A stretch of 64,000 nt of DNA from positions 30,510 through 94,509 of the forward strand of contig NZ_SLYD01000011.1 of assembly GCF_004340945.1 (NCBI RefSeq), read 5' to 3'. Under the pieces are notes generated by a model that saw nothing but the letters and a program-made list of their open reading frames with translations, was not told the origin of the DNA and searched no databases. Each line of letters starts with the position of its first letter. Within the stretch, counting starts at the first letter, position 1. This stretch comes from Sphingomonas sp. PP-F2F-A104-K0414. Its GTDB lineage: Bacteria; Pseudomonadota; Alphaproteobacteria; Sphingomonadales; Sphingomonadaceae. Below, one piece after another: positions 16,410-26,040 of the stretch. Both the position numbers and the translations under genes were made by a program.

Positions 16410-16522
16410 GGTGTCCCTTGGCGTGATCGCGGCTTGCTTCTTATACTGAGGATCAGTGCTTGGCGACTGGGCGGCGCTGATCCGGCTGCGGTCATTCACG
16501 GGCCTGAACCGGATCAACAGAG

Positions 16523-16554
16523 GGCACGCCTGTTTACAATCGAACAGGCGTGCC
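16523..16554. terminator. Strong hairpin, likely transcription terminator
   Basis: Perfect 12-bp stem (GGCACGCCTGTT / AACAGGCGTGCC) with an 8-nt loop, 15 nt past the SDR stop. A TTTTT run lies 6 nt beyond it on the plus strand. The stem is unusually long and GC-rich, which fits a terminator for the minus-strand SDR gene or a bidirectional one. Confidence 0.5.
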
Positions 16555-16568
16555 GCGTCAGTTTTTCA

Positions 16569-17294
16569 TCACCAAGCTACCGTACCATCAGCGTCGAAGA
16601 AGCCACCGGTGGGTCCATCGTCAGGTAGAGTAGCTAGTCGAATACCGATCGCAGCTCCCTGCTCCGGAGTGCGCGAGCCTGTGTGCTGGTTCAGGTCGGT
16701 CGCGGTATAGCCCGGGCAGCCGGCATTAACCTTGAAGCCAAGCGGCGCGAGATCCTTGGCGAAAGCCACTGTCACCGCATTCAACGCCGACTTGGAGCTG
16801 TTGTAGCCGAGCAGATTGACCTCAGCCATCGGCGCGTCGAAGTCCGATGCCCAGGCAAGCGAGCCTAGGCTGCTGCTGATCATGACGATCCTCGGCTCGG
16901 ACGCCTTCTTTAGCAAGGGTAGGAAAGCCTGCGTTGTTCGGATCACGCCAAAGACATTGACGTCGTAGATTGCATGAACATCCGTGATCCTCTCTTCGCT
17001 AGGCGGTCCCCAGCCAATTGAGATGCCAGCGTTGTTCACTAGAACGTCGAGCTGGTCGACTTCGCGTCCCAGAGTTTCTAAGGCCGCGGCGACGCTCCGA
17101 TCGTCTGTTACGTCTAGCGGCAGGAAGCGGGCATCCAAGTCGTCGCGGCGTAGTGCCTCAGCAGCCGCCTCGCCGCGGCTCTCGTTCCGGCTACCGATCC
17201 AGACCGTGTAGCCAATCCTGCCGAGTCCGCGCGCTATCTCCAGGCCGATGCCCTTGTTTGCTCCTGTCACGAGTGCTGTTTTCTTGTGGGTCAT
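16569..17294 (-). CDS. Short-chain dehydrogenase (carbonyl-reductase-like)
   Basis: A 241-residue SDR: TGANKGIG cofactor motif, NNAG, catalytic Ser in SSSLGS and Tyr/Lys in YNSSK. The TGANKGIGLEIA start and the C-terminal PDDGPTGGFFDADGTVAW resemble bacterial carbonyl-reductase-like SDRs. The ATG was chosen for AAGGAATAGGC directly upstream. It is divergent from an AraC-type regulator, a common arrangement in which the regulator controls the SDR. Confidence 0.88.
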   Translation of the reverse strand: MTHKKTALVTGANKGIGLEIARGLGRIGYTVWIGSRNESRGEAAAEALRRDDLDARFLPLDVTDDRSVAAALETLGREVDQLDVLVNNAGISIGWGPPSEERITDVHAIYDVNVFGVIRTTQAFLPLLKKASEPRIVMISSSLGSLAWASDFDAPMAEVNLLGYNSSKSALNAVTVAFAKDLAPLGFKVNAGCPGYTATDLNQHTGSRTPEQGAAIGIRLATLPDDGPTGGFFDADGTVAW

Positions 17295-17424
17295 GCCTAT
17301 TCCTTTATCTGGTGCTCCCAAGATGGACGCCGCGGCTATCTGCGCATGCGTGATCGCCGCGAGTACTTGCCCGATCCGATCAAGGACGCTTGTCTGAAGC
17401 GACGTGACCGCTCATCTTCGTCGC

Positions 17425-18321
17425 ATGCACGACACGCTTACAGAACTGCGCGGTATCGTCAGCCGCCATACACCTGGCCGATATCAGTCAACCGTGTTGC
17501 CACGAGTCGCGCTGTACAAGGACCGCGCCGCGCCACATCCGGTATCAGGCGTTTACCAGCCGATGATGGCGTTGATCCTAAGCGGCGCAAAGGAGATCGC
17601 GATCGGCGACCGCCGGCTTCGGTATGATCCGGCCAGCTATTTTATCGCTACAGTCGAGCTACCCGCGTCCGGCTGCGTCAAACCCGATCAGCCAAACGAG
17701 CAGTATCTTGCAGTCAGCCTCGACCTCGACAGTGACCAGCTTGCATCCGTTCTTAGCGAGGCGGACGTGTCCTTGCCTACAGCCGAACCCGCGTTTGCAG
17801 TGAACCCGGTCACGTCGGAGCTGCTTGACGCGTGGCTACGTCTCTTACGGCTTCTCGATGCGCCAAAGGATATTGCCGTGTTGGCCCCGCTTTGCGAGCG
17901 AGAGATCCTCTATCGTCTACTTCAGGGTCCGCAGGGGGCAATCGTCCGGCAGATCGCGCGCGCTGACAGCCGGCTTTCGCAGGTACGCCGGGCGATTGCA
18001 CTGATCCGCGATCAGTTCGATAGGCCGTTGCGCGTTGAGGCGCTGGCTGACGTGGCCGGCATGAGCCCGGCTTCGTTACACCGGCATTTTCGCACAGCAA
18101 CGGCGATGAGCCCGCTGCAGTACCAGAAGAGCCTGCGGCTTCAGGAGGCTCGTCGGCTGATCCTGGCCGGCCGCGACGTCGCCGCAGCTGGCTTTGCGGT
18201 GGGCTACGAAAGCGCATCGCAATTTAGTCGGGAGTACGCCCGCCTGTTCGGCTCCCCGCCGTCCCGTGATGCAAAAAGCACTAAGCTAACGGGCGAAAGC
18301 AACCGAGCCCTAGCTGCCTAA
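17425..18321 (+). CDS. AraC-family transcriptional regulator
   Basis: A 298-residue activator. The N-terminal AraC_N-type (cupin-like) sensor domain carries HPVSGVYQPMMALILSGAKE followed by YFIATVELP. The C-terminal has two helix-turn-helix motifs (LRVEALADVAGMSPASLHRHF and VGYESASQFSREYARLFG followed by P). It is divergent from the SDR gene by about 130 nt and probably controls it. The start is uncertain: a GTG lies 7 codons upstream and neither has a clear Shine-Dalgarno. Confidence 0.88.
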   Translation: MHDTLTELRGIVSRHTPGRYQSTVLPRVALYKDRAAPHPVSGVYQPMMALILSGAKEIAIGDRRLRYDPASYFIATVELPASGCVKPDQPNEQYLAVSLDLDSDQLASVLSEADVSLPTAEPAFAVNPVTSELLDAWLRLLRLLDAPKDIAVLAPLCEREILYRLLQGPQGAIVRQIARADSRLSQVRRAIALIRDQFDRPLRVEALADVAGMSPASLHRHFRTATAMSPLQYQKSLRLQEARRLILAGRDVAAAGFAVGYESASQFSREYARLFGSPPSRDAKSTKLTGESNRALAA

Positions 18322-18334
18322 ACGATGACGACTT

Positions 18335-18395
18335 GACCCACAAGCGGACATTCGTGCCCCCTTCCCCGCTCCCCAACTTCAGACATTTGTTCATC
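18335..18395 (+). repeat. Type-2 intergenic repeat
   Basis: Copy of the recurring block GACCCACAAGCGGACATTCG...CTTCCCCGCTCCCCAACTT...TTGTTCATCC. It lies 13 nt past the AraC gene stop. Confidence 0.65.
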
Positions 18396-18441
18396 CCCGC
18401 GCTGACTGCGCTTTGCGCATGATCGTCCGTCATGAATGTCG

Positions 18442-18490
18442 TGAAGGGAGGAAAGCGGACGGGCGGCTTTATGAAAGACCGGCGGGTATA
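18442..18490 (+). repeat. Type-1 intergenic repeat, partial
   Basis: Contains GGAGGAAAGCGGACGGGCGGCTTT, the right half of the type-1 repeat. Confidence 0.45.
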
Positions 18491-18503
18491 TCTCCCCCCC
18501 CAA

Positions 18504-19052
18504 TTAGAAGACTGGCCCCCCTGGAGACTGCATAGCGTGCAACGCGCCTTGAGAGTATTCGCGCTGCCTGCGCCAATCAGCAGCCGAAAAGCATAACCTT
18601 TCCATGACGTACAGCGAGCCCTGCCGTAGCTGCTGGCGACATATTATTCTATCTTCGCTAGATAACGCTACATTTTTTCTTTGTACCGCAAGCTTCTCGG
18701 GCAATTTATCGTCTGGTATCCGCCAGACAAGGCGACCATCGTGAACGGAATTGACCCTCCATCCCGACGAGTTCCTAATTGATTTGAAACGTGCGGTTTC
18801 TACCATTATATCGCAAGTGCGCTCATCGAGAGCAGGAAACCCGCTACTCTTTGTGATTTTGCAGCTTGTTAAGCTGCCAGCGCGATTAAGCGTAACTTGA
18901 AACTCGACCGACCCTTCTTCACCTCGACGAATTGATTTAAGTGGATAGTATCGCGCAACCATATCTGCATTTGCATCGGTAATATCTTGAAGAGAAGAAT
19001 CAATCGCCGCCCCTCCCCAAAAAGCCCAGGATAGAAGAGTCACAAATAGCAT
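18504..19052 (-). CDS. Periplasmic protein with TonB C-terminal-like domain
   Basis: A 182-residue protein with a short N-terminal membrane or signal segment (MLFVTLLSWAFWGGA). A domain matching TonB_C follows: YYPLKSIRRGEEGSVEFQV, TLNRAGSLTSCKITKSSGF, PALDERTCDIM. Unlike true TonB it has no proline-rich linker, so it is an energy-transducer-like domain protein rather than a working TonB. GGGAGG lies 6 nt before the chosen ATG. It is flanked by repeats on both sides; codon use looks more AT-rich than its neighbours, hinting at transfer. Confidence 0.7.
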   Translation of the reverse strand: MLFVTLLSWAFWGGAAIDSSLQDITDANADMVARYYPLKSIRRGEEGSVEFQVTLNRAGSLTSCKITKSSGFPALDERTCDIMVETARFKSIRNSSGWRVNSVHDGRLVWRIPDDKLPEKLAVQRKNVALSSEDRIICRQQLRQGSLYVMERLCFSAADWRRQREYSQGALHAMQSPGGPVF

Positions 19053-19191
19053 AGGTAGCCTCCCTATTACGGGATCATTGCAGTCGTATTCTTGAAAAGC
19101 AAGCGCCCGGTTGCATCCAAGGCCCGTCATCAGACGATGCTTGACGAATGACTGCTTTCGAGCAAGCGCTTCGCGCTTTGGAGCGGCAACA

Positions 19192-19257
19192 ACTGGGCGT
19201 AAGCGGAATGGCCGCTTTGGGAAGGTTAGCGGACGGTCCGCTTTTTACGGTCGCGGT
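19192..19257 (+). repeat. Type-1 intergenic repeat
   Basis: Contains GGGCGTAAGCGGAATGGCCG and the palindrome AGCGGAC-G-GTCCGCT followed by TTTTT. It overlaps the 3' end of the small membrane protein gene. Confidence 0.6.
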
Positions 19258-19426
19258 ATTCCCGGAATGCGGTCCACACGAGCAATACAGCAAGGATGAG
19301 TATGGCTCTCGTAGGAAGATGACTGACGGCGGAGTTTAAGTCGCTGTTGATCCAGTCGAATGCGAACTGTCCGACCAGTACCGGCAATCCGACCATGAGG
19401 ATGAGGTATAGGACGCGGCGCTGCAT
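19226..19426 (-). CDS. Small membrane protein (66 aa)
   Basis: A 66-residue protein with two predicted membrane segments (VLYLILMVGLPVLVGQFAF and AILILAVLLVWTAF) and a basic C-terminus (REYRDRKKRTVR). No family recognised. The last codons lie inside a type-1 intergenic repeat, so the repeat may have supplied or replaced the original C-terminus. Confidence 0.5.
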   Translation of the reverse strand: MQRRVLYLILMVGLPVLVGQFAFDWINSDLNSAVSHLPTRAILILAVLLVWTAFREYRDRKKRTVR

Positions 19427-19496
19427 CTGCTCATCGTATCTAAGCCCCGAATGTCTGCAAGTGGGCGATCACCCCCTAGCCTACGGCTTCCGACCA

Positions 19497-19559
19497 GACC
19501 CATACCCGGACATTCGTGCCCCCTTCCCCACCTCCAAACTTTAGCCGTTCGTTCATCTC
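19497..19559 (+). repeat. Type-2 intergenic repeat
   Basis: GACCC...CGGACATTCGTGCCCCCTTCCCC...CGTTCATCTC, abutting the stop codon of the TBDR fragment. Confidence 0.65.
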
Positions 19560-20632
19560 TACTGGCTGAAGCGCAACGTCAGCAACGCCGTCCTGGGGTC
19601 GGGAAAGTTTTTGTACCATGCACCGATCGACGGGTTGTAGACCGAGGCGATCTGTTTGCTCGTGTTCAGCACGTTGCGAACCGACAGCGCGACGTCGACA
19701 TGCGGGTTCGGGGTATTCCACGTGATCGTACCGTTCACATAGGCTTGCCCGGGCGAGCGGTCCTGCGGCCGGTTGAGCGCGGAGACGTGATAGGACGACT
19801 GGTAATTGGCGTCCGCCGCCAGCCTCAACGAACCCGCGGTGGCCAAGGGCAGTTCGTAGCTCGCGCCACCGGTGACGGTCCATTTGGGCGCGTTGGTCAG
19901 GCGGTTGCCGTCGGCATTCACCCCTGCCCCGCCGGCGCCCTTATAGTCGTCGAACGTCGCATGGAGATACCCGCCCGCCAGTTGCACGCTGAAACGGTCG
20001 GTCAGGGTGGCGCTGTTCTCGATCTCGATGCCCCAGCTGTGCGCCTTGCCCGCATTGCCACGCCGCGATCCCTGATAGACCGGATCGAAGAACGACACCT
20101 GCAGGTCCTGATAGTCGTTGTAAAACACCGCGATGTTCGAGCGTAGCGCGCGGTCGAACAAGGTCGCCTTCAGCCCGGTTTCGTAGGTGCTGACCTTCTC
20201 CGGCGCGAACGGCAACGTGGCCAGATCAAGCCGCGTTGCGCGGTTGTCGTAGCCACCCGATTTGAAGCCTTGCGAATAGCTGGCATATTGCAAAAGCGTC
20301 GGGTTCCATTGCGCTTGCACCGAGGCTTTCGGGGTCAGCGCACGCCAAGTCTCGTCCGCTTCTCCCGCAATCGACTGCGCGGTAGGCACGCGTGCGAGGT
20401 TAATGACCTTGTTGTCGAACACGAAATCCTTGTGCTCGATCGTACCGCGTAATCCCCCGGTGACGCTGAACACGGACCCAAGCCGATACGTCGCCTCGCC
20501 GAAGATTGCATACGCATCGGTAGCCGTGATGTTGTGAGCGCGCTGCCCAGATACGGCGGCGGTCGGGGACGTGCCGAGGCGCGCTTCTCCGTCGCGTTCG
20601 ACGAAGAAGCGCTCGTGCAGATAGAACAGCCC
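19559..20632 (-). pseudogene. TonB-dependent receptor, 5'-truncated (C-terminal barrel only)
   Basis: About 357 codons of a TBDR barrel with no signal peptide, TonB box or plug. Recognisable stretches are GLFYLHERFF at the broken edge, SQGFKSGGYDNRATR, LFDRALRSNIAVFYNDYQDL, and the terminal TALLTLRFSQ with C-terminal aromatic signature. The reading frame is intact up to the junction near 20632, where coding similarity switches to the opposite strand. The missing half (roughly 350-400 residues for this family) is not elsewhere in the window. It cannot make a working receptor. Confidence 0.85.
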
Positions 20633-22732
20633 ACCCCGGTCGATATCGACCTGATCCCGACCAACGCGGTCGGCCGCATCGAAGTGCTCCGCGACGGCGC
20701 GGCGGCGCAATACGGCTCGGACGCGGTGTCGGGCGTCATCAACATCATCCTCGACGACGCGCCGAAGGGCGGGCGTTTCTCGATCACCGGCGGCCAGCAA
20801 TATTCGAAGGGCGCACCGCTGCTCCAGACGGATCTGAGCTACGGCACGCAACTCGGCGAAGGCGGATTCTTCCGCGCGGCGGTCGAAGCGAAATACCATG
20901 ATCGTGCGGACTCGTCGGCGGACGCCGTGCCGCGGATCCTGCCGCTGGTGAACGGCCAGCCCGACCCGCGCGAGGCCGAACTCGATCATGTCTATGCCGG
21001 CGGCTACGGCCGGTCGAACCGCGACAAGATGATCAACGGCTCGTACAATGCAGAGCTGCCGGTCGGCGATACGCTGCGCCTCTACAGCTTCTCGACGCTC
21101 AGCTACCGCGATATCAGGGACGCGCGCGGCGCCTATATCCCCTCCTCTACCGGCTATGGCGGCCAGGCCAACACCAACGGCCTCAACGTCCTGCCACAAG
21201 TGTACCCGACTGGCTTCCAGGCCTATCGCCGGATCAAGGAAACCGATTTCCAGGTCACCGGTGGCGCGAAGGGCGACCTTGCCGGCTGGGCCTGGGACCT
21301 GAGTTCGAGCTTCGGGCGCGACCGCGTCTGGCTCGGCGCGGAGAACACGCTCAACCCCTCGATCGGACCGACCAGCCCGACCAGCTTCTACATGGGCACG
21401 CAGATCCAGGACCTTTGGGTCAACAATCTCGATCTCAGCCGCGACGTCGAGGTCGGCCTCGCCAAGCCGCTGTCGATCTCGGTCGGCGCGGAACATCGCC
21501 GGGAACGCTTCCAGTCGCGCGCCGGCGAGCCCGACAGCTATCGCAACGGCGGCTACCAGATCCCGGTCGACGACACGCCGTTCGGGCAACTCTATGGCGG
21601 CCGCTATCCGTCGCCGGGGCTCGTGTCGTTCACCGGCACCTCCCCCGCCGATGCCGCCTCGCTCAGCCGCACCAACCTGGCCGGCTACGTCGATCTTGCG
21701 ACCAACGTCACGGATGCGTGGTTCGTCGGCGTCGCCGGCCGGTTCGAGCATTACGACGACAGCGCCGGCAATACGGCAAGCGGCAAGATCTCGACGCGGT
21801 ACGAACTTGCAAAGGGCCTCGCGATCCGCGGCGGCGTCAACACCGGCTTCCGCGCGCCATCGCTGGCGCAGACCGGCTTCTCGACCACGCAGAACACCAC
21901 GACGGTCATCGGCAACACGCCGGTCTCGACGATCGCGAAGTTCCTGCCGGTGAACAGCACCGCGGCGATCGCGCTGGGTGCGCAGCCGCTGAAGCCGGAA
22001 AAGTCGCTCAACTACACCGCCGGCATCACCTACGAAGCGGGCGCCCTTCACCTCACGCTCGACGCGTATCAGATCCGCATCGACGAACGGATCGTCAAGA
22101 CCGAGTTCCTCGGCACCGCATCCAATGGCGGCACCGCGATCCGTGACATCCTCGTCGCGAACGGCGTGACCGGCGTCGACAGCGCGCAGTTCTTCACCAA
22201 CGCGATCGACACGCGCACCCGCGGCATCGATGCGGTCGCGGAATACACGCTGCGCACGACCGGGCTCGGTGCGTTCCGGCTGAGCGCCGCCTACAGCTAC
22301 AACAAGACCAAGATCCTCAGTATCGCCGACAACCCCGCCGCGCTGAGTTCGCTCAACGTGGTGCTGTTCGGCCGGCAGGCACAGCGCGACTTGGTCGTCG
22401 CGTTGCCCCGTACGAAGCTGGTGTTGACCAACGACTGGTCGCTCGGCCGCGTCCATGCGCTCGCCCGCGCGACGCGCTACGGAAGCTACACCGAGTCGAG
22501 CAACGTCGCGACCGGCGACCGGACCTTCGGCGGCAAATGGGTGGCCGATCTCGACATCGGCTACGACCTGACCGACCGGATCACACTGGCAGTCGGCGCG
22601 AACAACCTGTTCGACACCTATCCCGATCGAAACGGCCTGATCGCCGCCGACGGCAGCGGCGCCTATGGCGGGTTCGCGCCGTTCGGGCTCAGCGGCGGCT
22701 CCTATTACGCGCGCGTCGGCGTGTCGCTGTGA
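20633..22732 (+). pseudogene. TonB-dependent receptor, 5'-truncated
   Basis: About 700 codons of a TBDR that begins in mid-plug at TPVDIDLIPTNAVGRIEVLR and continues through QYGSDAVSGVINIIL and a complete barrel to SYYARVGVSL. The signal peptide, TonB box and first ~120 residues are gone. The open frame extends upstream only through antisense sequence of the neighbouring fragment. Both fragments meet at the same point, head to head. The following monooxygenase start overlaps this stop, so they were one operon. Confidence 0.82.
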
Positions 22733-24072
22733 GCCGCCAGCTTCACCTTGCCCTGTTCGTGACCGCCGACGGGATCCATCACGGCGGCTGGCGCCATCCA
22801 CGGGCCAGCGGCGCGGACCAGGGCTTCGGTTTCTACCGGCACCTCGCCGCCCAAGCCGAAGCCGCGAAGCTCGACATGCTGTTCGTCGCCGACAAGCTGG
22901 CGGTCGACGATCTCTACGGAAACGATTTCGCGACGACGGTCCGCTATCGAGCATCGCGCGGGACGGAGCCGCTGACCCTGTTGTCCGCGCTTGCCGTCAC
23001 GACCAGCCATATCGGTCTCGGCGGCACGATCTCGACGAGCTATACCGAACCCTATCACGTCGCCCGGATGTTCGCGTCGATCGACCACCTCAGCGGCGGT
23101 CGCGCGGCGTGGAACGCGGTCACCTCGGTCAGCGACGCCGAGGCGCATAATTTCGGACGCGCCGAGCATTACGACCACGCCACGCGCTACGACCGGGCCG
23201 GCGAATATCTCGACGTCGTCCGCCGCCTTTGGGATACGTGGGAAGAGGATGCGATCGCGCCCGACAAGCGTGCGGGGACCTATGGCGATCCGGCCAAGGT
23301 CCATTACGCCGACCATGCGGGAAAATGGTTCGACGTGAAGGGCCCGCTGTCGCTGCCGCGTCCACCGCAAGGCCACCCGGTCCTGATCCATGCCGGCGCA
23401 TCCGGCACGTTTCAGGATCTCGCGATGCGCAACGCCGAAGTGGTGTTCGCGGTCTATCCCGACATCGATCGCGCCAAGGCGGGATATCGCAGTTTCAAGG
23501 ACGACGTCGCCGCCGCCGGACGATCTCCGGACGCGGTGAAGATCCTGCCCGGCATGGTGCCGATCATCGCCGACAGCGACGATGCCGCCGCCGACCTGCT
23601 CGGCGAACTCGACGCGCTGGTCGAGCCGCTGGCGGGGTTGAGCTTCATGTCGGGCAGCATGAACTACGACCTCGCGGGCCACGCGATCGACGAGCCCGTC
23701 CCCGACATCCGCGATCTGATCCGGGGCAGCAAGGGCCGCTTCCACTACGTCATCGGCAAGGCGATCGACGAAGGATGGACGTTCGCGGACCTCGGCCGCT
23801 GGTACGGCTCGAGCCTGTCGTTCGCCAAGATGGTCGGCAGCCCCCGCACCGTCGCCGACGAGATGGAACGCTGGCTGCTCGAGGAGGCCTGCGATGGATT
23901 CGTCGTCATGCCCGCGTTCATGCCGGCCGGCGTCGACCGGATGCTGCGCGACGTCGTGCCGCTGCTGCAGGCGCGCGGGGTTTTCCGCCGGGATTACGCA
24001 TCGTCCACGCTGCGCGGCCATCTCGGGCTCGCGCATCCAGCCAACAGCTTTCACGTCCAGGGAGACCGATGA
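22729..24072 (+). CDS. LLM-class flavin-dependent monooxygenase (NtaA/SnaA/DszA group)
   Basis: A 447-residue FMN-dependent monooxygenase of the bacterial luciferase superfamily. Typical features are LHLALFVTADGIHHGGWR at the N-terminus, AEAAKLDMLFVADKL, TSHIGLGGTISTSYTEPYH, GRAAWNAVTS, and VLIHAGASGTFQDLA. The group includes nitrilotriacetate, pristinamycin and dibenzothiophene-sulfone monooxygenases and needs a separate flavin reductase, which I do not see nearby. The GTG start overlaps the upstream TBDR stop by 4 nt. With the receptor's 5' end deleted, its native promoter is probably lost too. Confidence 0.9.
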   Translation: MSRQLHLALFVTADGIHHGGWRHPRASGADQGFGFYRHLAAQAEAAKLDMLFVADKLAVDDLYGNDFATTVRYRASRGTEPLTLLSALAVTTSHIGLGGTISTSYTEPYHVARMFASIDHLSGGRAAWNAVTSVSDAEAHNFGRAEHYDHATRYDRAGEYLDVVRRLWDTWEEDAIAPDKRAGTYGDPAKVHYADHAGKWFDVKGPLSLPRPPQGHPVLIHAGASGTFQDLAMRNAEVVFAVYPDIDRAKAGYRSFKDDVAAAGRSPDAVKILPGMVPIIADSDDAAADLLGELDALVEPLAGLSFMSGSMNYDLAGHAIDEPVPDIRDLIRGSKGRFHYVIGKAIDEGWTFADLGRWYGSSLSFAKMVGSPRTVADEMERWLLEEACDGFVVMPAFMPAGVDRMLRDVVPLLQARGVFRRDYASSTLRGHLGLAHPANSFHVQGDR

Positions 24073-24728
24073 TGACAGACTCCGTCCGCGCCGCTTTGGC
24101 TGCGCTGCAGGCCGAACGCGACAGCAGCTGGACGCCAGCACAGCTAGCGCTCAACGCAGGCCAGCGTCTTGACCTCGTGGAAAGCTTCGACCCGCGCGAT
24201 GCAGTGAAAGCGGGCGATACGATGCCCGATTTTGCGCTCGACGGGATCGACGGCACGATCATCCGCCGCGATGCGCTGATTGCCGACGGACCGGCCGTGC
24301 TCATCTTCTTCCGGTTCGCCGGGTGCCCCGCCTGCAATACCGCGCTGCCGGTCTATCAGCGCGCGCTCTGGCCGAGCCTGCGCGATCTCGGCGTACCGCT
24401 CGTTGCGGTCAGCCCGCAGATCCCGTCGCTGCTGTCAGAGATCCAGCGGCGTCACGCGTTCGATTTCACGATCGCCAGTGACCGCGACAATGCACTCGCG
24501 CACCGGTTGGAAATCGTTTTTGAGGCGAATGCGGCAACGCGCCGGGCCGCCGCGACGCCGTTGGGGACGGTCACCGGAACGGGCACGTGGGAACTGCCGT
24601 TTCCAACCGTTCTGCTGATCGGCAGGACCGGCATCGTCGAATGGGCAGATGTCGCACCCGACTGGATGCAAAGGACCGAGCCGAGTTCGATCCTCGACGC
24701 CGTGCGATCGATCATGTTACCGATCTAA
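24069..24728 (+). CDS. Peroxiredoxin-like AhpC/TSA-family protein
   Basis: A 219-residue thioredoxin-fold protein. The peroxidatic or thioredoxin-like motif is FFRFAGCPACNTALP (CPAC), preceded by AGDTMPDFALDGIDG. It belongs to the AhpC/TSA peroxiredoxin-like group with an N-terminal helical extension. It may protect against peroxide leaking from the monooxygenase upstream (inference). The first ATG overlaps the monooxygenase stop; a second ATG follows directly. GGGAG is 4-7 nt upstream. Confidence 0.85.
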   Translation: MMTDSVRAALAALQAERDSSWTPAQLALNAGQRLDLVESFDPRDAVKAGDTMPDFALDGIDGTIIRRDALIADGPAVLIFFRFAGCPACNTALPVYQRALWPSLRDLGVPLVAVSPQIPSLLSEIQRRHAFDFTIASDRDNALAHRLEIVFEANAATRRAAATPLGTVTGTGTWELPFPTVLLIGRTGIVEWADVAPDWMQRTEPSSILDAVRSIMLPI

Positions 24729-25013
24729 CGTCCGAGGGCGGAATACCGCGAAGAAGCGATCTTACGCATTTTCCTGAGACAAAGCTCGTCCTGTTCTATC
24801 AGCCCATTGCCGCCTTGCGACTGCATCGAGTTGCTAGCCGGCTTGGATCGACGATTCTTGACCCACTTCCGGCCGCACAGAGGCCGCCAGGCGCCGCCCG
24901 AAACCGACAACTCGTTCAGCATCATCGACGGCTGATCAACCACATTTCTAAACCGGCGGTTTACTGCGCATGCGTATACTCGATCGACCGATCTGGGCCG
25001 ATGGAGATGATCG

Positions 25014-25646
25014 ATGGGTCACTCGTCAATGGACCCCGCCTTTCACGAACTTCGGCCTTGGAACGAAGGCCGGCTGATTGGTGCGAAGCGGGCGCTGAAA
25101 CAGCAACAGGTCTGGGCCATTCGCTTCTGGCTCGACCAGCAGAGGAGACTGCGCGACCGAGCGCTGTTCGACTTCGCCATCGACAGCAAGCTCCGCGGCT
25201 GTGACGTGGTCAGGGTGCGGATTGGCGATGTAGTTTCCGGCGGGCGCGTCCGTGACCGCGCCGTCGTGGTTCAGCAGAAAACCAAACGACCGGTTCAGTT
25301 CGAGATAATGGACACGGCGCGAAAGACGATGCGAGCATGGTTGGAGCGACGTGGGGGGACACTGAACGACTTCGTTTTCCCGAGCCGCAACGACTACATG
25401 GACCACATGAGCACGCGGCAATATGCCCGCCTCGTGCGCGAGTGGGTGGTCGGCATCGGCCTACCGGCGCAGGATTACGGGACGCACTCGCTACGGCGCA
25501 CGAAAGCGTCGATCATCTACAAGGCGACTGGCAACCTTCGCGCCGTTCAAATCCTTCTCGGCCATGCCAAGATCGACAGCACGGTGCGCTACTTGGGCGT
25601 TGACGTGGAGGACGCTTTGGAATTGGCCGAACGCACCGAGGTCTGA
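25014..25646 (+). CDS. Tyrosine-type recombinase/integrase, short form
   Basis: A 210-residue tyrosine recombinase that is mostly catalytic domain. Catalytic residues visible: Arg61 (KLRGCD), Lys89 (QQKTKR), His158 and Arg161 (HSLRR), His184 (LLGHAK) and Tyr193 (VRYLGV). The N-terminal core-binding SAM-like domain is largely missing compared with usual 300-residue integrases. GGAG lies 8 nt before the ATG. It stands alone with a type-2 repeat directly after it; no attachment site or phage genes are evident. Similar short recombinases are common as solitary genes in sphingomonads. Confidence 0.88.
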   Translation: MGHSSMDPAFHELRPWNEGRLIGAKRALKQQQVWAIRFWLDQQRRLRDRALFDFAIDSKLRGCDVVRVRIGDVVSGGRVRDRAVVVQQKTKRPVQFEIMDTARKTMRAWLERRGGTLNDFVFPSRNDYMDHMSTRQYARLVREWVVGIGLPAQDYGTHSLRRTKASIIYKATGNLRAVQILLGHAKIDSTVRYLGVDVEDALELAERTEV

Positions 25647-25648
25647 GA

Positions 25649-25710
25649 GACCCAGTTTCGGCCATTAGCGACCACTTTTCATGTTTCCAACTTCGGCCAT
25701 TCGTTCATCT
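25649..25710 (+). repeat. Type-2 intergenic repeat
   Basis: GACCCAGTTTCGGCCATTAGCG...TTTCCAACTTCGGCCATTCG followed by TTCATCT, starting 2 nt past the recombinase stop. Confidence 0.6.
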
Positions 25711-26040
25711 CGTTCGTACGGCCGCACTCAGTACGCTGGACAATCTTTTTGGCGGATTCGGGTGAGAAGACGGGGAGTCCGATCAGGGAACGTCGCAACG
25801 CGCAACCAGACCTCAAATCAAGGCGGCGTGGTCTGTTCCGTATCATCAAGAAGATGGCATGCGCTTTCTGGTTCGCGCCGAAATTTAGCGTGCCAACGTC
25901 CAATTTGGTCGCATCTGTCGCGACTAATGGTCGACAATCGTCAGTTGCGGCAACGTCGCTTAGGTATTCTCGAGACGCGGCCGCGATCAGCGCGCAAGAA
26001 GCCGGATTATAAAGTCACACCAGATATACCGCGACCGTCA
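25711..26040. other. Gene-poor region
   Basis: About 330 nt between the repeat and the unknown 382-residue gene. Short frames exist on both strands (for example one beginning MADSGEKTGS on the plus strand) but none has a ribosome-binding site or recognisable product. It may be a decayed gene. Confidence 0.35.

Noticed and set aside
20700..22954. Upstream two-thirds of a 1131-codon minus-strand frame
   Set aside because: Only the part below 20632 resembles a TBDR; the rest is antisense to the plus-strand TBDR and monooxygenase.
25749..26012. 87-codon frame beginning MADSGEKTGS
   Set aside because: No ribosome-binding site, no recognisable pattern, lies next to a repeat.
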